Assembly: GCA_026018925.1 (NCBI GenBank)
Contig: JAKSZU010000003.1
Span: 10,441,236 to 10,505,235, forward strand
Length of the DNA: 64,000 bases
DNA from: Tupaia tana
Taxonomy: Eukaryota; Chordata; Mammalia; Scandentia; Tupaiidae
Direction of reading: 5' to 3'
Made by a program: the position numbers and the translations under genes. Each line of letters starts with the position of its first letter. Position 1 is the stretch's first letter. The notes beneath the pieces were generated by a model. It saw only the letters and a list, made by a program, of their open reading frames with translations, ran no database searches and was not told where the DNA came from. Of the stretch, positions 22,557 to 34,127 are shown in pieces.

Positions 22557-23239
22557 TAAAAAGGTGAAATTTGAAAAAGGTCAAGAAATAGACAATTCAT
22601 AGTCTCAACTGAATGAACAAACCCTACTATTACTTCATGAAAACAATAACTTGAAATAAATTCTTATGTAATAAATTTCAGCTTTAAGAAACATGCAAAA
22701 TAGCACTTAATGAAGAAGAAAAGCTTTCGATAGTGAGGCCTTAAAGATGAAGACAGACGTCATGAAATATAAAAAGAAAAACTAAAGTATTGCTATTTGA
22801 TAAATATATTAAGATAAGTTGCAACTAACATTTCTTAGAATTTATGAAATTTTTGCATCTTTATTAAAAGAATCCACTCATTTACCTGTATTTTCATATT
22901 ACATGTAACTACCCTGAGATCTACTCTAGTATTCCCATACATATTTACTCTGGAAAAAAAACCTATAAGTTCTTTAAGAAAAGAGATATCTCTTACTTAC
23001 TTTTATTTTTCTAGCCTATTATATAATATAAGGTGTACTATGAGAAATATTCTCATTTTGCATTAATTTTTGAACATTTATAATAAGCTTAATGCTTTAA
23101 TAGTACAAAACTTTAGGAGAAAATAAAAAGATAATCAGATAAGTGAATTAAAATACATTTTAAACAGGATCACTGAAGATAAAAATATCTTTAGATAATT
23201 TGGAGATATTTAAATATAAATTATTTAAATGAAAATAAA
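22557..23239. other. AT-rich stretch without recognised gene
   Basis: About 680 bp of AT-rich sequence with no gene or identifiable repeat. Confidence 0.45.
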
Positions 23240-23515
23240 GGGAGGAGCAGGTGGTGCAATGGTTACATTGCTGGACTCCCATGTAGTTGAGCATGGATTG
23301 AGTTGTGGACCCAACAGCTTAAAAGTCAGGCTGGGCATGTGTGTTTGCTTGCCCAAAACCTGAGAGGAGAATGTATTGTGGCATGGCTATGCCCTCTGGG
23401 GGGTTATTTTTTGCTTTCTGTCTCTCTGTTCCCTCTTTGTCTCTCTGGTAAATGCATGTGCCCTAGAGCAAAAATATCTCTCAAAAATTATTATTATTAT
23501 TATTATTAATTATTA
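23240..23515 (+). mobile_element. SINE-A copy with (ATT)n tail
   Basis: GGGAGGAGCAGGTGGTGC, GGCTATGCCCTCTGGGGG, TGCCCTAGAGCAAAAATATC, then an (ATT)n tail where the A-tail would be. A GATTGAGTTGTGG B box shows decay. Confidence 0.9.
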
Positions 23516-23644
23516 TTATTTTCAATAAAATTCAGATTAACTTGAGTCAGTATGACATTTAAATTGATGGTATGAATTTAAACGGTGAAAGAACGCAGTT
23601 TTTCATTATTCTAAATTATTTTAATATCAAAAATATATCTTATA

Positions 23645-23908
23645 GGGACCAGCAGTTAGCGTAATGGCTATGTCGCTGGACTCCCACGTAGTCGACTGCG
23701 GTTCGAGTCCCGGACCCGGCGGCTTAAACTCACGCCGGGCGCGTGTGCGTACGTGCCCAAGATCCCGAGAGGAGAATGGAGGAGAAGGGATTGCGGCGTG
23801 GCCATCCCCCCCTGGGGGGTGATTTCCTGCTTTCTGTCTCTCTGTCTCTCTCTGTCTGGCGAGCGCACGCGCCCTATAGCAAAAACCTCTCCAAAAAAAG
23901 AAAAAAAA
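23645..23908 (+). mobile_element. SINE-A reference copy, young
   Basis: The best sense-strand copy. Head GGGACCAGCAGTTAGCG (23645), A-box-like TTAGCGTAATGG (23656-23667), B box GGTTCGAGTCC (23700-23710), hairpin of seven Cs, T and six Gs (23806-23819), a GTCTCTCTGTCTCTCTCTG stretch, CGCACGCGCCCTATAGC and an A-tail. Many CpGs survive. A perfect 10-bp duplication, ATATCTTATA, flanks it (23635-23644, 23909-23918). This fits a Pol III-transcribed, L1-mobilised tRNA SINE. Confidence 0.97.
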
Positions 23909-24155
23909 ATATCTTATACATAGCAGCTGATTTTAATTAATACGTTTTTAAAGGGATGAGAAAACACACTGTCTAGTCTCAGGTACACTTGGATAACCAG
24001 AATCAGGTGACTGCTTTCCCCCAGGATTTTCTGGATTGCAGCCCTACTTTAAAGAGTAGGATACCTTGAAGGCTCCAGAGATTATGAAATTGTGTTTGAT
24101 AAGCAAGATCTCAAAGATTTGAAGACACTGGTTTCCTCCAGAAAGAATTGTTATA

Positions 24156-24342
24156 TGGGCCAGCAAGTGGCATGGTGGTTAAAGGCGCTGGACTCCCACA
24201 TGGCCGACCACGGTTCAAGTCTCGGACCTGGTGGCTAGCTTTCTCACTTCCTCTCTCTCTCTGTGTGTCTCTTTGATCAAACTGGAAAATAATAATAATA
24301 ATAAAAATAAATAAAGTTAAATAAAATAATGCTTTAAAAGAA
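24156..24342 (+). mobile_element. SINE-B reference copy
   Basis: GGGCCAGCAAGTGGCATGG, GGTTAAAGGCGCTGGACTCC, GACCACGGTTCAAGTCTCGG, then directly GTGGCTAGCTTTCTCAC and a CTCTCT stretch, with an (AAT)n-rich tail. The body present in SINE-A is absent. A perfect 16-bp duplication, AGAAAGAATTGTTATA, flanks it (24140-24155 and 24343-24358), so the short form is a genuine source-derived unit. Confidence 0.96.
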
Positions 24343-24358
24343 AGAAAGAATTGTTATA

Positions 24359-24795
24359 AAGGGAATTTGTGAGGTAGGCGGGAGAACCTAGTATGAAGTG
24401 ATAAACTCTACCCAAAGCATCCTGACAGAACAGGGAACCTTTAATGCCCAAGTCACTTTGCTGTAGGAATTATTCTCATCATCCCAGTGAAGGGGTACCA
24501 TGCTGTCACTGAATGTTAAACAGAGCTGCTTAGGTTCACAAATCCATTCAAAGTTGTTGTCCTGAGTTTGTTTGGTATAATTTAATTCCAAGCAGGCCTC
24601 CTCAGACATTTGTATCTATCACTGCCCCAGATCAATTCTACCTTGGAGAAGATTATTATTGTTTTTGCAAAGGCTGTTCCTACTATTTGGAGGACTGATA
24701 AAGTCCCATTTGGTAGCTCTGACTTTTTTTTTTTTTTTTTTTTTTTTGATGCTCAGAAATGTGTGCTCTGGAAGCCCACAGAAGTTTAGAAGATC
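24359..24795. other. Stretch without recognised gene, with a 25-T run
   Basis: No gene recognised. A minus-strand open frame of 73 codons (24388-24609) has no family resemblance I can see. A run of about 25 Ts at 24723-24747 may be the tail of an antisense retrocopy whose body (24748-24795) I cannot name. Confidence 0.4.
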
Positions 24796-24811
24796 AAAAA
24801 GTTATCTTTGG

Positions 24812-25063
24812 GGACCAGCAGTTAGTGTAATGGCTATGTCTCTGGACTCCCATGTAGTTGACTGCAGTTCGCGTCCTGGACCCAGTGGCTTAAAACTCAC
24901 GCTGGGTGCATGTGTGTGCGTGCCCAAGATCCTGAGAGAACGGAGGAGAAGGGATTGCGGCGTGGTCATCCCCTCTGGGGGGGTGATTTCTCACTTTCTG
25001 TCTCTCTGTCTCTCTCTGTCTGGCGAGCACACGTGCCCAATAGCAAAAACCTCTCAAAAAAAT
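24812..25063 (+). mobile_element. SINE-A copy, young
   Basis: GGACCAGCAGTTAGTGTAATGG, B box variant GTTCGCGTCC, CCCTCTGGGGGGG and CCCAATAGCAAAAACCTC. A perfect 16-bp duplication, AAAAAGTTATCTTTGG, flanks it (24796-24811 and 25064-25079). Confidence 0.97.
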
Positions 25064-27493
25064 AAAAAGTTATCTTTGGAACTAAAGGATGAGCCCATCA
25101 CTTGCTTTCTAGTGGAAGACTGTTTTTCCAAGAGATTGAATGGGTGAGACTAACTCAGAATGATTTTATGTCTTCACTTTTCCCTTGACAAAGACCTGTA
25201 ACATTAAACACAGCAGACATCTTAATTAGGTGCAAGATCCCTCCCATTATGTCACTGAAGCACACCATCTTAAATCCACTCCACAACCACAAATGCACAT
25301 GCAAATTGTTGAGTCATAATCTTCTAGCCCTTGAAATACATACCAATTCAGACTGATATGTCTTTCACTAACTATGACTTCTCAAGATTTCCAATCATGA
25401 TTTTCACATACAAACAATCAGCAATTAAGAATCCAGCCTCCTTCTGAGCCTAGGGTATGAAAGAAGTGGCTGCCTCAGCCTTCAGAACTGTAGCCAAGAC
25501 ATCTGGACATGGTGAGGCTCTGCAGAAATTCCCTTCTCATGCTTACACCAGCAAAAAAAAAAAAAACACAATTTTTTTTGTATAAATCTGAGAAAAATGA
25601 ATTCATTGACAGATGTCTAAAAATTCACAGCAGAACCTCAAGAAATATGTAAAATGCAGGAAATACTTACCCTCCCAGGACACAAAAATTCCACATCAAT
25701 AATGGATAAAACACAAGAAATCACAGAAATGGTTTTTTTAAAGAATTCAGAATATTTATCATAATTGAACTCAATGAGATGTAAGAGAAAATAGATTATC
25801 CATCCAAGGAGATGAGAAAGTCATTTCATGACTTGAAGAAGAAATTCCATAAAGAGATGGACATCCTGTAAAAGAATCAAACAAAACTTCTGGAGTTAAA
25901 GAACACAATGCAGGAAATTAATACTTCCCTTGGAAGTATTAACAGATTGGGCCACACAGAAGAAAGAATCTCTGATCTTTAAGACCAAATTTCTGACTTA
26001 GTTCAACCAACTGACAAGAATGTAAAATAACTACTAAAAATGTGGACAACATATGGGAAGTCCTAAACACCATTAAATGGCTGAATAATCACATAATGGG
26101 TATTCTAGAAGGTGAAGACATGGGTAAAGGTTTAGAATATCTCTTTCATGATATATAGTTGAAAAGTTTACAAACTTATAGTGGTATATGGAAATCCAAA
26201 TCCAGGACATACAAAACAAACAAAAAACACCAAATTTAAATTAACAAGATCCTCCCCAAGGTACAAAAGTTAAACTGATAAAAATCAAAGACAATATTCT
26301 AAAAATTACTAGAGATAAATGCCCAATTGCTTACAGTACAGGCAAGGAAAAAGAGGGAAGACATGTTTAAATCTCTCAAAGATAAACAATTTCAGCAGGT
26401 AATACTATACTTGGCAATATTATCTTTCAAAATGGGAATAGTAAATAAAAATTCATTCCCATGTAAACCTAAGCTGAAAGAATTCAACAAAAGTAGGTCA
26501 GATCTTTAGGACATACTTATGAAAACACCACACCTGGAAAAGTAAAGGGAGATAAATATAAGCAAGAGAACACAAAATAAGTAGAAGAAAAAAATAAAGA
26601 GTAAATGACAAGGCGAAGGCCACCTATAACAATAATAACCTTGAATGTTAATGGATTATATTCTCCAAATAAAAGGTCCAGATTGGCTCAATGAATGAAA
26701 GAAATGGAATTGTATATTATTTATAAGAAACACGTCTCATTGACAAAGATATAAATATACTAAAATTGAAAGGCTGGGAAAAAAAGTTATTTCTTGCAAA
26801 CATAAATGAACAAAAGGAAAGAGTTGTGAAATTGACATCAGACAAAACAGACTTTAGGATAAAAAGGGTAAAAAGAGACCAGAAAGGATACTACATATTT
26901 CTAAAAGGAATCAGAAAATATAACAACCATAAATATTGATGCACCCAATGCCAGGTTCTCCAGTGATGTAAAATAAAAAATCTGCAAGATCTAAAGAGAG
27001 ATATAGATTATAACACAGTAAATGTTGGAGATTTCAACACATCACTGTCACCACTGGACAGGTCATTGAGACAAAAAATAAACAGAGACACAGGAACTAA
27101 TTGATATCAAAAACCAAATGGGCCTTCCAGATACATATAGAGCATTTCATCTAACAATCACAAACTACATTTTTCTCATCTCTACATGGAACATTTTCAA
27201 AGACTGATCACATTACAGGCCATGAAACAAACCATTTACAGTTTAAAAGTTTAGAAATGATACCCAGCATCTTCTCTGACCACAATGGAATTAAACTCGA
27301 AATCAACCACGTAAAGAACCCTTGAAAATACACAAAAACAGAGAACTGAACAACCTACTCTTAAATGACTAAAACTACTGAAGAAATTAAGACTAAAATC
27401 AAAAGATTCATTGATTCCAACATAATAAGCATCACTCTCTGTAACTGTGGGACACAGAAAAAGCAGTCATAAGAGAGAAGATTTTGTTTGTTT

Positions 27494-27768
27494 TTTTAGA
27501 GAGTTTTTTGTTTTATCTATTTTTTAGCTATAGGTTGTGCACTTGCCAGAGAGACAGAGAGAGACACAGAGACAAAAAGTGAAAAATCACCACCCCTAGG
27601 AGGGATGGTTGCACCACAATTCTTTCTCTTTCAGTCTCCTCTTGGGATTTTGGAAACACTCACATACACCTGGAGTGAGTTTGAAGCCCCTGGGTCCAAG
27701 ACTCAAACCCTGGTTGGCCATGTGGAAGTCCAGCAATGTAAGTAACCACTATGCCGTCTGCTGGTCCC
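27494..27768 (-). mobile_element. SINE-A copy nested in L1
   Basis: Antisense, TTTTTTAGCTATAGGTTGTGC to GCCGTCTGCTGGTCCC, containing CACCACCCCTAGGAGGGATGG. It inserted into ORF2 of the L1, in opposite orientation. Confidence 0.92.
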
Positions 27769-27942
27769 AAGAAGTTTATAGCTGTCACTGCTTACAAGAA
27801 AACAATAAAAAGGTGGTAAATAAATAACTCAACATTTCATCTTAAGGAACTGGAAAAGCAACAACAAAAGCAAAATTAAAAGTAGAGATAGTAAAGATTA
27901 GAGGTGAAATGTAAATTAAACAGAAAATAAAAGAACTATATA

Positions 27943-28128
27943 GGGTCCAGCAGATAGTGTGGTGGGTAAGGCACTGGACACTCACATGGCTAGCCACAGT
28001 TCAAGTCTCAGACCTCGTGGCTAGCTTTCTCACTCTTTCCTCTCTCTCGCTCATGAGCACATCTGCCCTATAGCAAAATTTTCAAATAATAGTAATTATT
28101 ATAAATAAAATTAAATAATTCTTTAAAA
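27943..28128 (+). mobile_element. SINE-B copy nested in L1
   Basis: GGGTCCAGCAGATAGTGTGG, GTTCAAGTCTCAGACC, CGTGGCTAGCTTTCTCAC, CTCTCTCGCTCATGAGCAC, CTGCCCTATAGCAAAATTTTC. It shows the SINE-B junction (GTGGCTAGCTTTCTCAC) but also keeps the TGCCCTATAGC 3' motif. Flanks AAGAACTATA and AAGAATTATA are the probable duplication. Confidence 0.93.
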
Positions 28129-29502
28129 AAAGAATTATACCAAAAAAAAGGTAACAAAAAGCTGAATTTTTGAGTGGATAAACCAAATTGACGAACATTA
28201 GCAAGACTAATAAAGAAAAACAGAGAAAGGAACCAAATACATAAAGTCAATAATGAAGCTGGTAGTCTTATAACCGACATATCAGAAATATAAACAAATT
28301 ATGAAAGAGTACCATGAGTTACTATAAACCTACAAACTTGAAAATCTAGAGAAGATGGACAAATTTATGAACATGTACATGTTACCAAGGCTCAATCAAA
28401 ATAAAATAGAAAACCTGAATAGACCAATAACAAGTGATGAGACAGAATCAGTAATAATCTGCCAACAAAGCCCAGTTCCAGACGGCTTCACCTCTGAATT
28501 CCACAAAACTTTCAGTGGAGAGTTAACTCCAATTCTACTCAAACTATTTCTAAAGATTCAAAGGGAATAAATCCTCCAAACTCATTCTATGAAGACTCTA
28601 TCCCCTTATACAAAACCCAGACAAGGATATAACCAACAAACAAGCAAAAAAAGAAAATTATATGCCAATATCCCTGATGAGTACAGATGCAAAAATTTTC
28701 AGCAAGAGACTATCAAACTGAATCCAAAAGCATATTTAGATTATACACTATGACCAAGTAATCTTTATCAAGGAGATTCAAGGGTGGTTCAATATATGCA
28801 AAACAATAACTGTAACACATCAGGTTGACAGAAAGAAAAATAAAAAATTATAGGATTAAATGTATCAATGCAGAAAACACATTTGATAAAATGCAACATT
28901 CCTTCATGATCAAGAAGACTCTCAGCAAAGCAGGTGTAGAAAGAACATCCTTAAACACAACAGAAGGTATGCATGACAGATCCATTGTGAATGTCATACT
29001 GAATGGGAGAAAGCAGAAATCATCATTTTACACACTGGAACAAGACAAGGCTTCCCAGTTTCTCCATTCCTTTTCAATATAGTGCAGGGAGTCCTAATCA
29101 ATTCAACCAAACAAGAGAATAAAATAAAAGGCATTCACATACTAAAATAAGAAGCTTAATTGTCTCTATTAGCAAATGATATGATGATATACATAGAAAA
29201 TCCAAAGGAGTCCATGAAAAAAAGAGCAATATATAAATTCAGTAAAGTAGCAGATTGCAAAGTCAATATACAAAAATCTATAGTATTTTTTTACACTAAC
29301 AGTAAGTAGACTGATACAGAATTGAAGAAAGAAATTCCATTTACAATAACCACAAAACAAATAAGATACCTAGGAGTAAACCTACCCAAAGAGGTGAAAG
29401 ACCTCTACAAGAAAAACTGAAAAAAACAAATTGACTATAACACAAAAATAGAAGGACATTCTATATTCTTGGATTAGAAGAATCAATATAATCAAACTCT
29501 CA

Positions 29503-29738
29503 GGGAACCGGCAGATGATGTAATAGTTACATTGCTGGACTTCCATGTAGTTGACTCTGGTTCAAGTCCTGGATCTGGTGGGTTAAAACTCATGCTGGGC
29601 ATGTGTGCATATGTGCCCAAAATCCCAAGAAGAGAATGGAAGACAAAGGATTGCAGTGCAGCCATCCTCCTTGGGGGGAGTGATTTCTCAGTTTCTGTCT
29701 CTGTCTGTCAGTGAGTGCATGTGCCCTATAGCAAAAAA

Positions 29739-29789
<51 letters not shown>

Positions 29790-29790
29790 A
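29503..29790 (+). mobile_element. SINE-A copy nested in L1, with (CT)n tail
   Basis: GGGAACCGGCAGATGATG to TGCCCTATAGCAAAAAACAC, then an uninterrupted (CT)n tract of about 20 units (29742-29788) followed by (CA)n. The microsatellite occupies the position of the SINE 3' end. Confidence 0.92.
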
Positions 29791-31375
29791 CACACACACA
29801 CAAACAACTCAGTCAGTTCTACCCAAATTAATTCATATAGTCATTGCCATCCTGATCCAATTACCTGTGACATTATTCACAGAAATATAAAAAAAAAACT
29901 GTTATAAACTTTGTCTAGAATCATAAAAGACCCCATAATGCCAAGGTAATACTGTTTCAAAAGAATAAAATATGAGGTATCTCTCTACCAAAATTTAAAA
30001 TTTACAAAGACGTGATAGTTAAACAGCATAGTATTGGCAAAAAATAGACACACAGAAAAATGGAAATGAATAGAGAATCCAGAATTAAATCTCAAATAAT
30101 ACAGCCAATTGATCATTGACAAAGGATACAGGACAATGCAGCGGAAAAAAGAAAGTTTTTTTTCAGCAAATGGTGCTGGAAGAATTGAACAGCCACCTGC
30201 AGTAAAGTGAAACTGAATCTGTCTCTCACCATTAACAAGAATCAACTCAAAATGGACCAAAGATTAAAAGATAAAGCCTCAAACTACAAAATTAATAGTA
30301 AAAAATACAGGGGATACTTCTGAAGATATTAGCATAGGCCAGGATTCCCTACGTAGGACCCCGAAAGCACAGGCACTTGTGCCCAGAATAGATAAGTGGG
30401 ATTACATCAAGCGAAAAAGACTCCTAGCCTCAAAAGAAACAATAATTAGAGTGAAAAGACAACCCTCAGAATGGGAGAAAAAAATTGCAAATTGTCAGTC
30501 TAGGTTTTGCTATCCAGACTCTATGGGAAACTTAAGCAGCTAACCTATAAAAATATAAATAATGCAATTTAAAAATGGGTAAATGAATTGAATAGACAAC
30601 TCTCCAAGGAAGACATGCAAGTGACCAAGAGTCATAATGAAAAAGGCATCGAAGTCTCTTGTCATAAGGGAATGCAAATTAAAACCACAAAGAGATATCA
30701 ATTAACTCCAGTTAGAATAACTAAAATAAAATAATAAATAAAGAATAACAAGCACTGGCCAGGCTGTAGTGAAAATAAAACCTTCTTACACTGTTGGTGG
30801 GAATGTAAACTGGTGCAATCTCTATGGAAAACAATATGGAGATTTCTCAGGATACTCCAGATAGAACTTCCGTATAAATACCACCCTCTGGTATTTACCC
30901 AAAGGACAGAAAAACACTTAATCAGAATGACATTTGCATATCCATGTTTCTTGAAGAATTATTCACAATTGCTAAAACATGGAGCCAACCTAATCGTCCC
31001 AAAATTTGATGACTGAATTGAAAAACTGTGACACATATATACTACTATGAAATGTTACACAGCTATAAGAAACAATGGATCTTACTGTTTGCCTCATAAT
31101 GGATGAATATAAAAGACTTAATACTGAGCAAAGTGAGCCATACCTTGAAAGATACAGATTGTATATCCCCACTCAATCTGTATTGAGTGTGTATTTGTAT
31201 TGAAGAGGTTGAGAGCTCCAAAGATAAGATGGGGTGAGGATGGATGTGGATGCCAGAGACAGTAAAGGGGAAGAGTGGATGATAGACATAGATGGTGGAA
31301 GGTGGGTATAAGGTGCAGGGGAGGAAACATTTGATAAATGGAAAAATGTAAAGTTCTCTGTTAAAAAGTAAAAAT

Positions 31376-32896
31376 AGAATTCATTTGAACCTCTCTGGGT
31401 ATTAGGATAATACCTGAAACTTTTCAGATTTTTAAATGGATATATAACCCATACACTACATATTATTCTTGCAGAGCCTAACAGTAAATAATGCTATCAA
31501 TCACTTTAATACTGTCTATAGCTAAACTTTGAATATTTTCATAAGTAAAGAAAATTAATAGACCAATTTTTCTTCAGGTAAGGTTTTACCTTCAAAGAAA
31601 TTTATACAAAACTTGTGAAAAAGTTTAGATTTTTAAATTTTTTAGATTTTTAAAATTTTATAATTTTGAATAGTGCATTGTGAAACCGTATTCTGAAGAC
31701 TAATTTTCTATGTTTCAGGTTTTTAACCCCTCTTCTGCTCTTTATAAGTTGATTATTTTATAGACAATCACAGCATTATTGGGTGTTAAAGTTCTTAATG
31801 CAGATACTATGTTGATACCGAAAGACATACAAAAACACCTGGTGTTCGGTTCACCAGCTATTCTCGGGTTTGGGGGATGGATGTTAATTATAATTTTCCT
31901 GGCAGATGTTTGGGTAAATAGGAATTGTTACTAAGCATAGATTTCTATGAAAATATGTGCACCTCTCACAAAATCAAGGTGAACTTTCATTTTTCTTTGT
32001 GAACACAATTGAATACCTCTTTAGAATAAAAGCAAAAGTTAGTACAGCAGGCCAAGTCAATTTACTAAGTCACAAAAGAAGAAAATAAATGATGTGATGT
32101 CACCCTGTGATTCATTTAAACATATACACAGAATCCAGATTTCACTTTGTTCAGCTCTGAAAGCTAACTATTGTCAAAGAGGTGGTGACATTTTCCTCAG
32201 GATCCAATTTCTATAACATTACTAATCTTTGATAATGTATTCCTCCTCAAGGAGAAACAAAAAGGCAATATCATAGCTTTTTGACAGTCTAGATTATTCT
32301 TGTCCTGTGTCCCTGGTATGTATCTGATTGTATTTCTAAACTCTCATTTATCTTGTTCTGGTTTTGTTTTCTCCTACCAACAGTGGCTATATTAAAGTTC
32401 TTTTTAATATTTTGTAGAACTTAGTTTCTGAAGTGAAATAAAGATAGGCTTAAAATGTCCTGTAGGAATACATAGGCTGTACAGATTATAGTTGACAAGT
32501 TAAAATATGTTTAATAAAAGTAAGTGACCACACTACTCAGGATGATTTAACATGATCAATATCAAATCCAAGAATATGTAATGTGATGTCACTGCTTTTA
32601 TATGTATACTCATGAGTTATATCTTTCTGGGCCATCAGTAATATCACTATATTCTTTAAGTACAGTGATAAGCATAGTTTCAGTTAAATCAGAAAAAAAT
32701 GTTTTCTGATGTTTTGGAAAAAAAAAAATTGAAATCCGATGTTTGTTCCTGTGGTATGTTTTCTGTACTTAAATCCTTCAGAGGCAAAATCAGCTATTTT
32801 ATTACTTTTAATTTTAAGTTTTATAGACACACACACACACACACAGAGACCACTTTTTGATTAGAGATACTATTTTGCCATGCTTACTCTTTGCCC
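31376..32896. other. Long stretch free of recognised repeats
   Basis: 1.5 kb with no SINE or coding signal. 31800-32300 is compositionally mixed and looks unique; a short (CA)n tract lies at 32827-32846. If any conserved non-coding element sits in this window, this is one plausible place. Confidence 0.4.
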
Positions 32897-32916
32897 AGAG
32901 GCTTTATTTATTTTTT

Positions 32917-33151
32917 TTTTTCATTTTTGCTATAGGGTGCATGCACTCACCAGAGAGAGAGAAAGTGAGAAATCACTCCCTCGAAGGATGGCCACACTAC
33001 AATCCCTTCTCCTTCAGCCTCCCCTCAGGACCTTGGCCACACATGCACACATGTTCAGTGTGATTCCTCAAACCCCTGGGTCCAGGACTTGAACTGTACA
33101 GTCGGCCATGTGGGATCCAGCTGCCCTCACTTCCACACCACCTGCTAGTCT
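32917..33151 (-). mobile_element. SINE-A copy
   Basis: Antisense, TTTTGCTATAGGGTGC to CCACACCACCTGCTAGTC. Flanks AGAGGCTTTATTTATTTTT (32897-32915) and AGAGGCCCTATTTATTTTT (33153-33171) form a long, slightly diverged duplication. Confidence 0.92.
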
Positions 33152-33232
33152 AAGAGGCCCTATTTATTTTTTATAAGTTTAAAGTCAGTAAGATAGATAG
33201 AATGCAGAATTGATAAGACTAATCTTTGATAC

Positions 33233-33243
33233 ACACATACACA

Positions 33244-33286
<43 letters not shown>
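33233..33286. repeat. (CA)n microsatellite
   Basis: ACACACATAC units passing into a near-pure CA tract of about 25 units. Confidence 0.93.
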
Positions 33287-33399
33287 AAGGGATCTAAGAG
33301 GAAACCTAATGAAATTTAACCAACAATTCAGCCTTTAACAGTCACAGAAGATGACTGTTAAAACTTCTTTGGAAAGTTTAATTAAGAAAAAATTCATTA

Positions 33400-33620
33400 G
33401 GGACCAGAGAGTTGCATAGCAATAAAATTCAACACTCTGGATGCTTACCCACAAGGCAAAGGTTGCGAGTCAGCTCGAGAGACCTCCCCAAGTGCACCAG
33501 ACATGGAAGTGCCTGCAATCTGGGCTGGCTGAGGCCGAGAGAGAATTACAGCATTTAGACCTGTTGGGCTACTCTCTCTCTCTCACTCTCTCTCTTTAAC
33601 TCTTGCTCTTACTGGAGGAA
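33400..33620 (+). mobile_element. SINE-C copy
   Basis: GGGACCAGAGAGTTGCATAGC, AAGGTTGCGAGTCAG, GAGAGACCTCCCCAAGTGC, GGGCTGGCTGAGGCCGAGAG, then a CTCTCT stretch. It shows clear SINE-C order. Flanks ATTCATTA and ATACATTA are a weak duplication. Confidence 0.85.
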
Positions 33621-33796
33621 TACATTAATAAACTTGATAACAATCAACTTAGTTACATGTTTCCATTTTGTATCAGTAACAGTTGAAATATGACTTCCTA
33701 AGGTTACATATATCCAATGTACCATTTTCTCACTAGAGTTAATACACCAAATTATTCTCATTCCATTTGATACATTTTTCAACAATACCAACTCTT

Positions 33797-34066
33797 AGAG
33801 CCATTAAGTGGCATGGTGGTTAAGACAGGACTCCCATGTGGTCAACTACAGTTCAAGTCCTAGACCCAATAGCTTGAAAATAAAACCAGGCATGTGTCCA
33901 TGCGTGCCTGAGATCCCAAGAGGAGAATGAAGGAGAAGGGACTGTAGCATGGCTATCCCTGACAAGGGGCAATTTCTCACTTTCCCTCTCTCTGTCTCCC
34001 TTAGTCTCTCTCTCTCTGTCTCTCTCCAGTGAGCACAAGCACCCTATGGCAAAAACCTTAAAAAAT
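33797..34066 (+). mobile_element. SINE-A copy, old head variant
   Basis: GAGCCATTAAGTGGCATGG, GTTCAAGTCCTAGACCC, GATCCCAAGAGGAGAATG, GGCTATCCCTGACAAGGGG, a CTCTCT stretch and CACCCTATGGCAAAAACC with a short A-tail. Confidence 0.92.
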
Positions 34067-34127
34067 AAATCACCTTAGATATTGCCTCTCTTCTTACTAT
34101 TCTTCAACTGCTTCACACACAGAAGAA

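Larger units (their letters stand above)
25430..31375 (+). mobile_element. Near full-length decayed L1 LINE
   Basis: A sense L1 with 5'/ORF1-like coiled-coil-coding sequence (about 25570-26560), ORF2 endonuclease start (26625: CTTGAATGTTAATGG), reverse-transcriptase region (about 28000-29400: GGTGGTTCAATATATGC at 28783; ATGACAGATCCATTGTGAATG), C-terminal part (30790: GTTGGTGGGAATGTAAACTG), terminal ORF2 phrase (31040: TACTACTATGAAATG) and a purine-rich 3' UTR ending near 31375. Both ORFs are broken by many changes. Three SINEs lie inside (27494-27768, 27943-28128, 29503-29790). The 5' edge is uncertain by about 100 bp. Confidence 0.9.

Noticed and set aside
23656-23710. A tRNA gene in the SINE heads
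   Set aside because: The A and B boxes are those of a SINE promoter. The head does not fold as a complete cloverleaf that I can verify, and it is repeated about 50 times with retroposition tails.
24659-25147. 162-codon plus-strand open frame
   Set aside because: It spans a T-run and a SINE-A; the same peptide (SLDSHVVD...GPGGLKLT) recurs from every sense SINE-A and is a SINE translation.
33233-33286. CRISPR-like regular repeats
   Set aside because: The window has only microsatellites and dispersed SINEs; no array of spaced identical repeats exists, and the DNA is mammalian.
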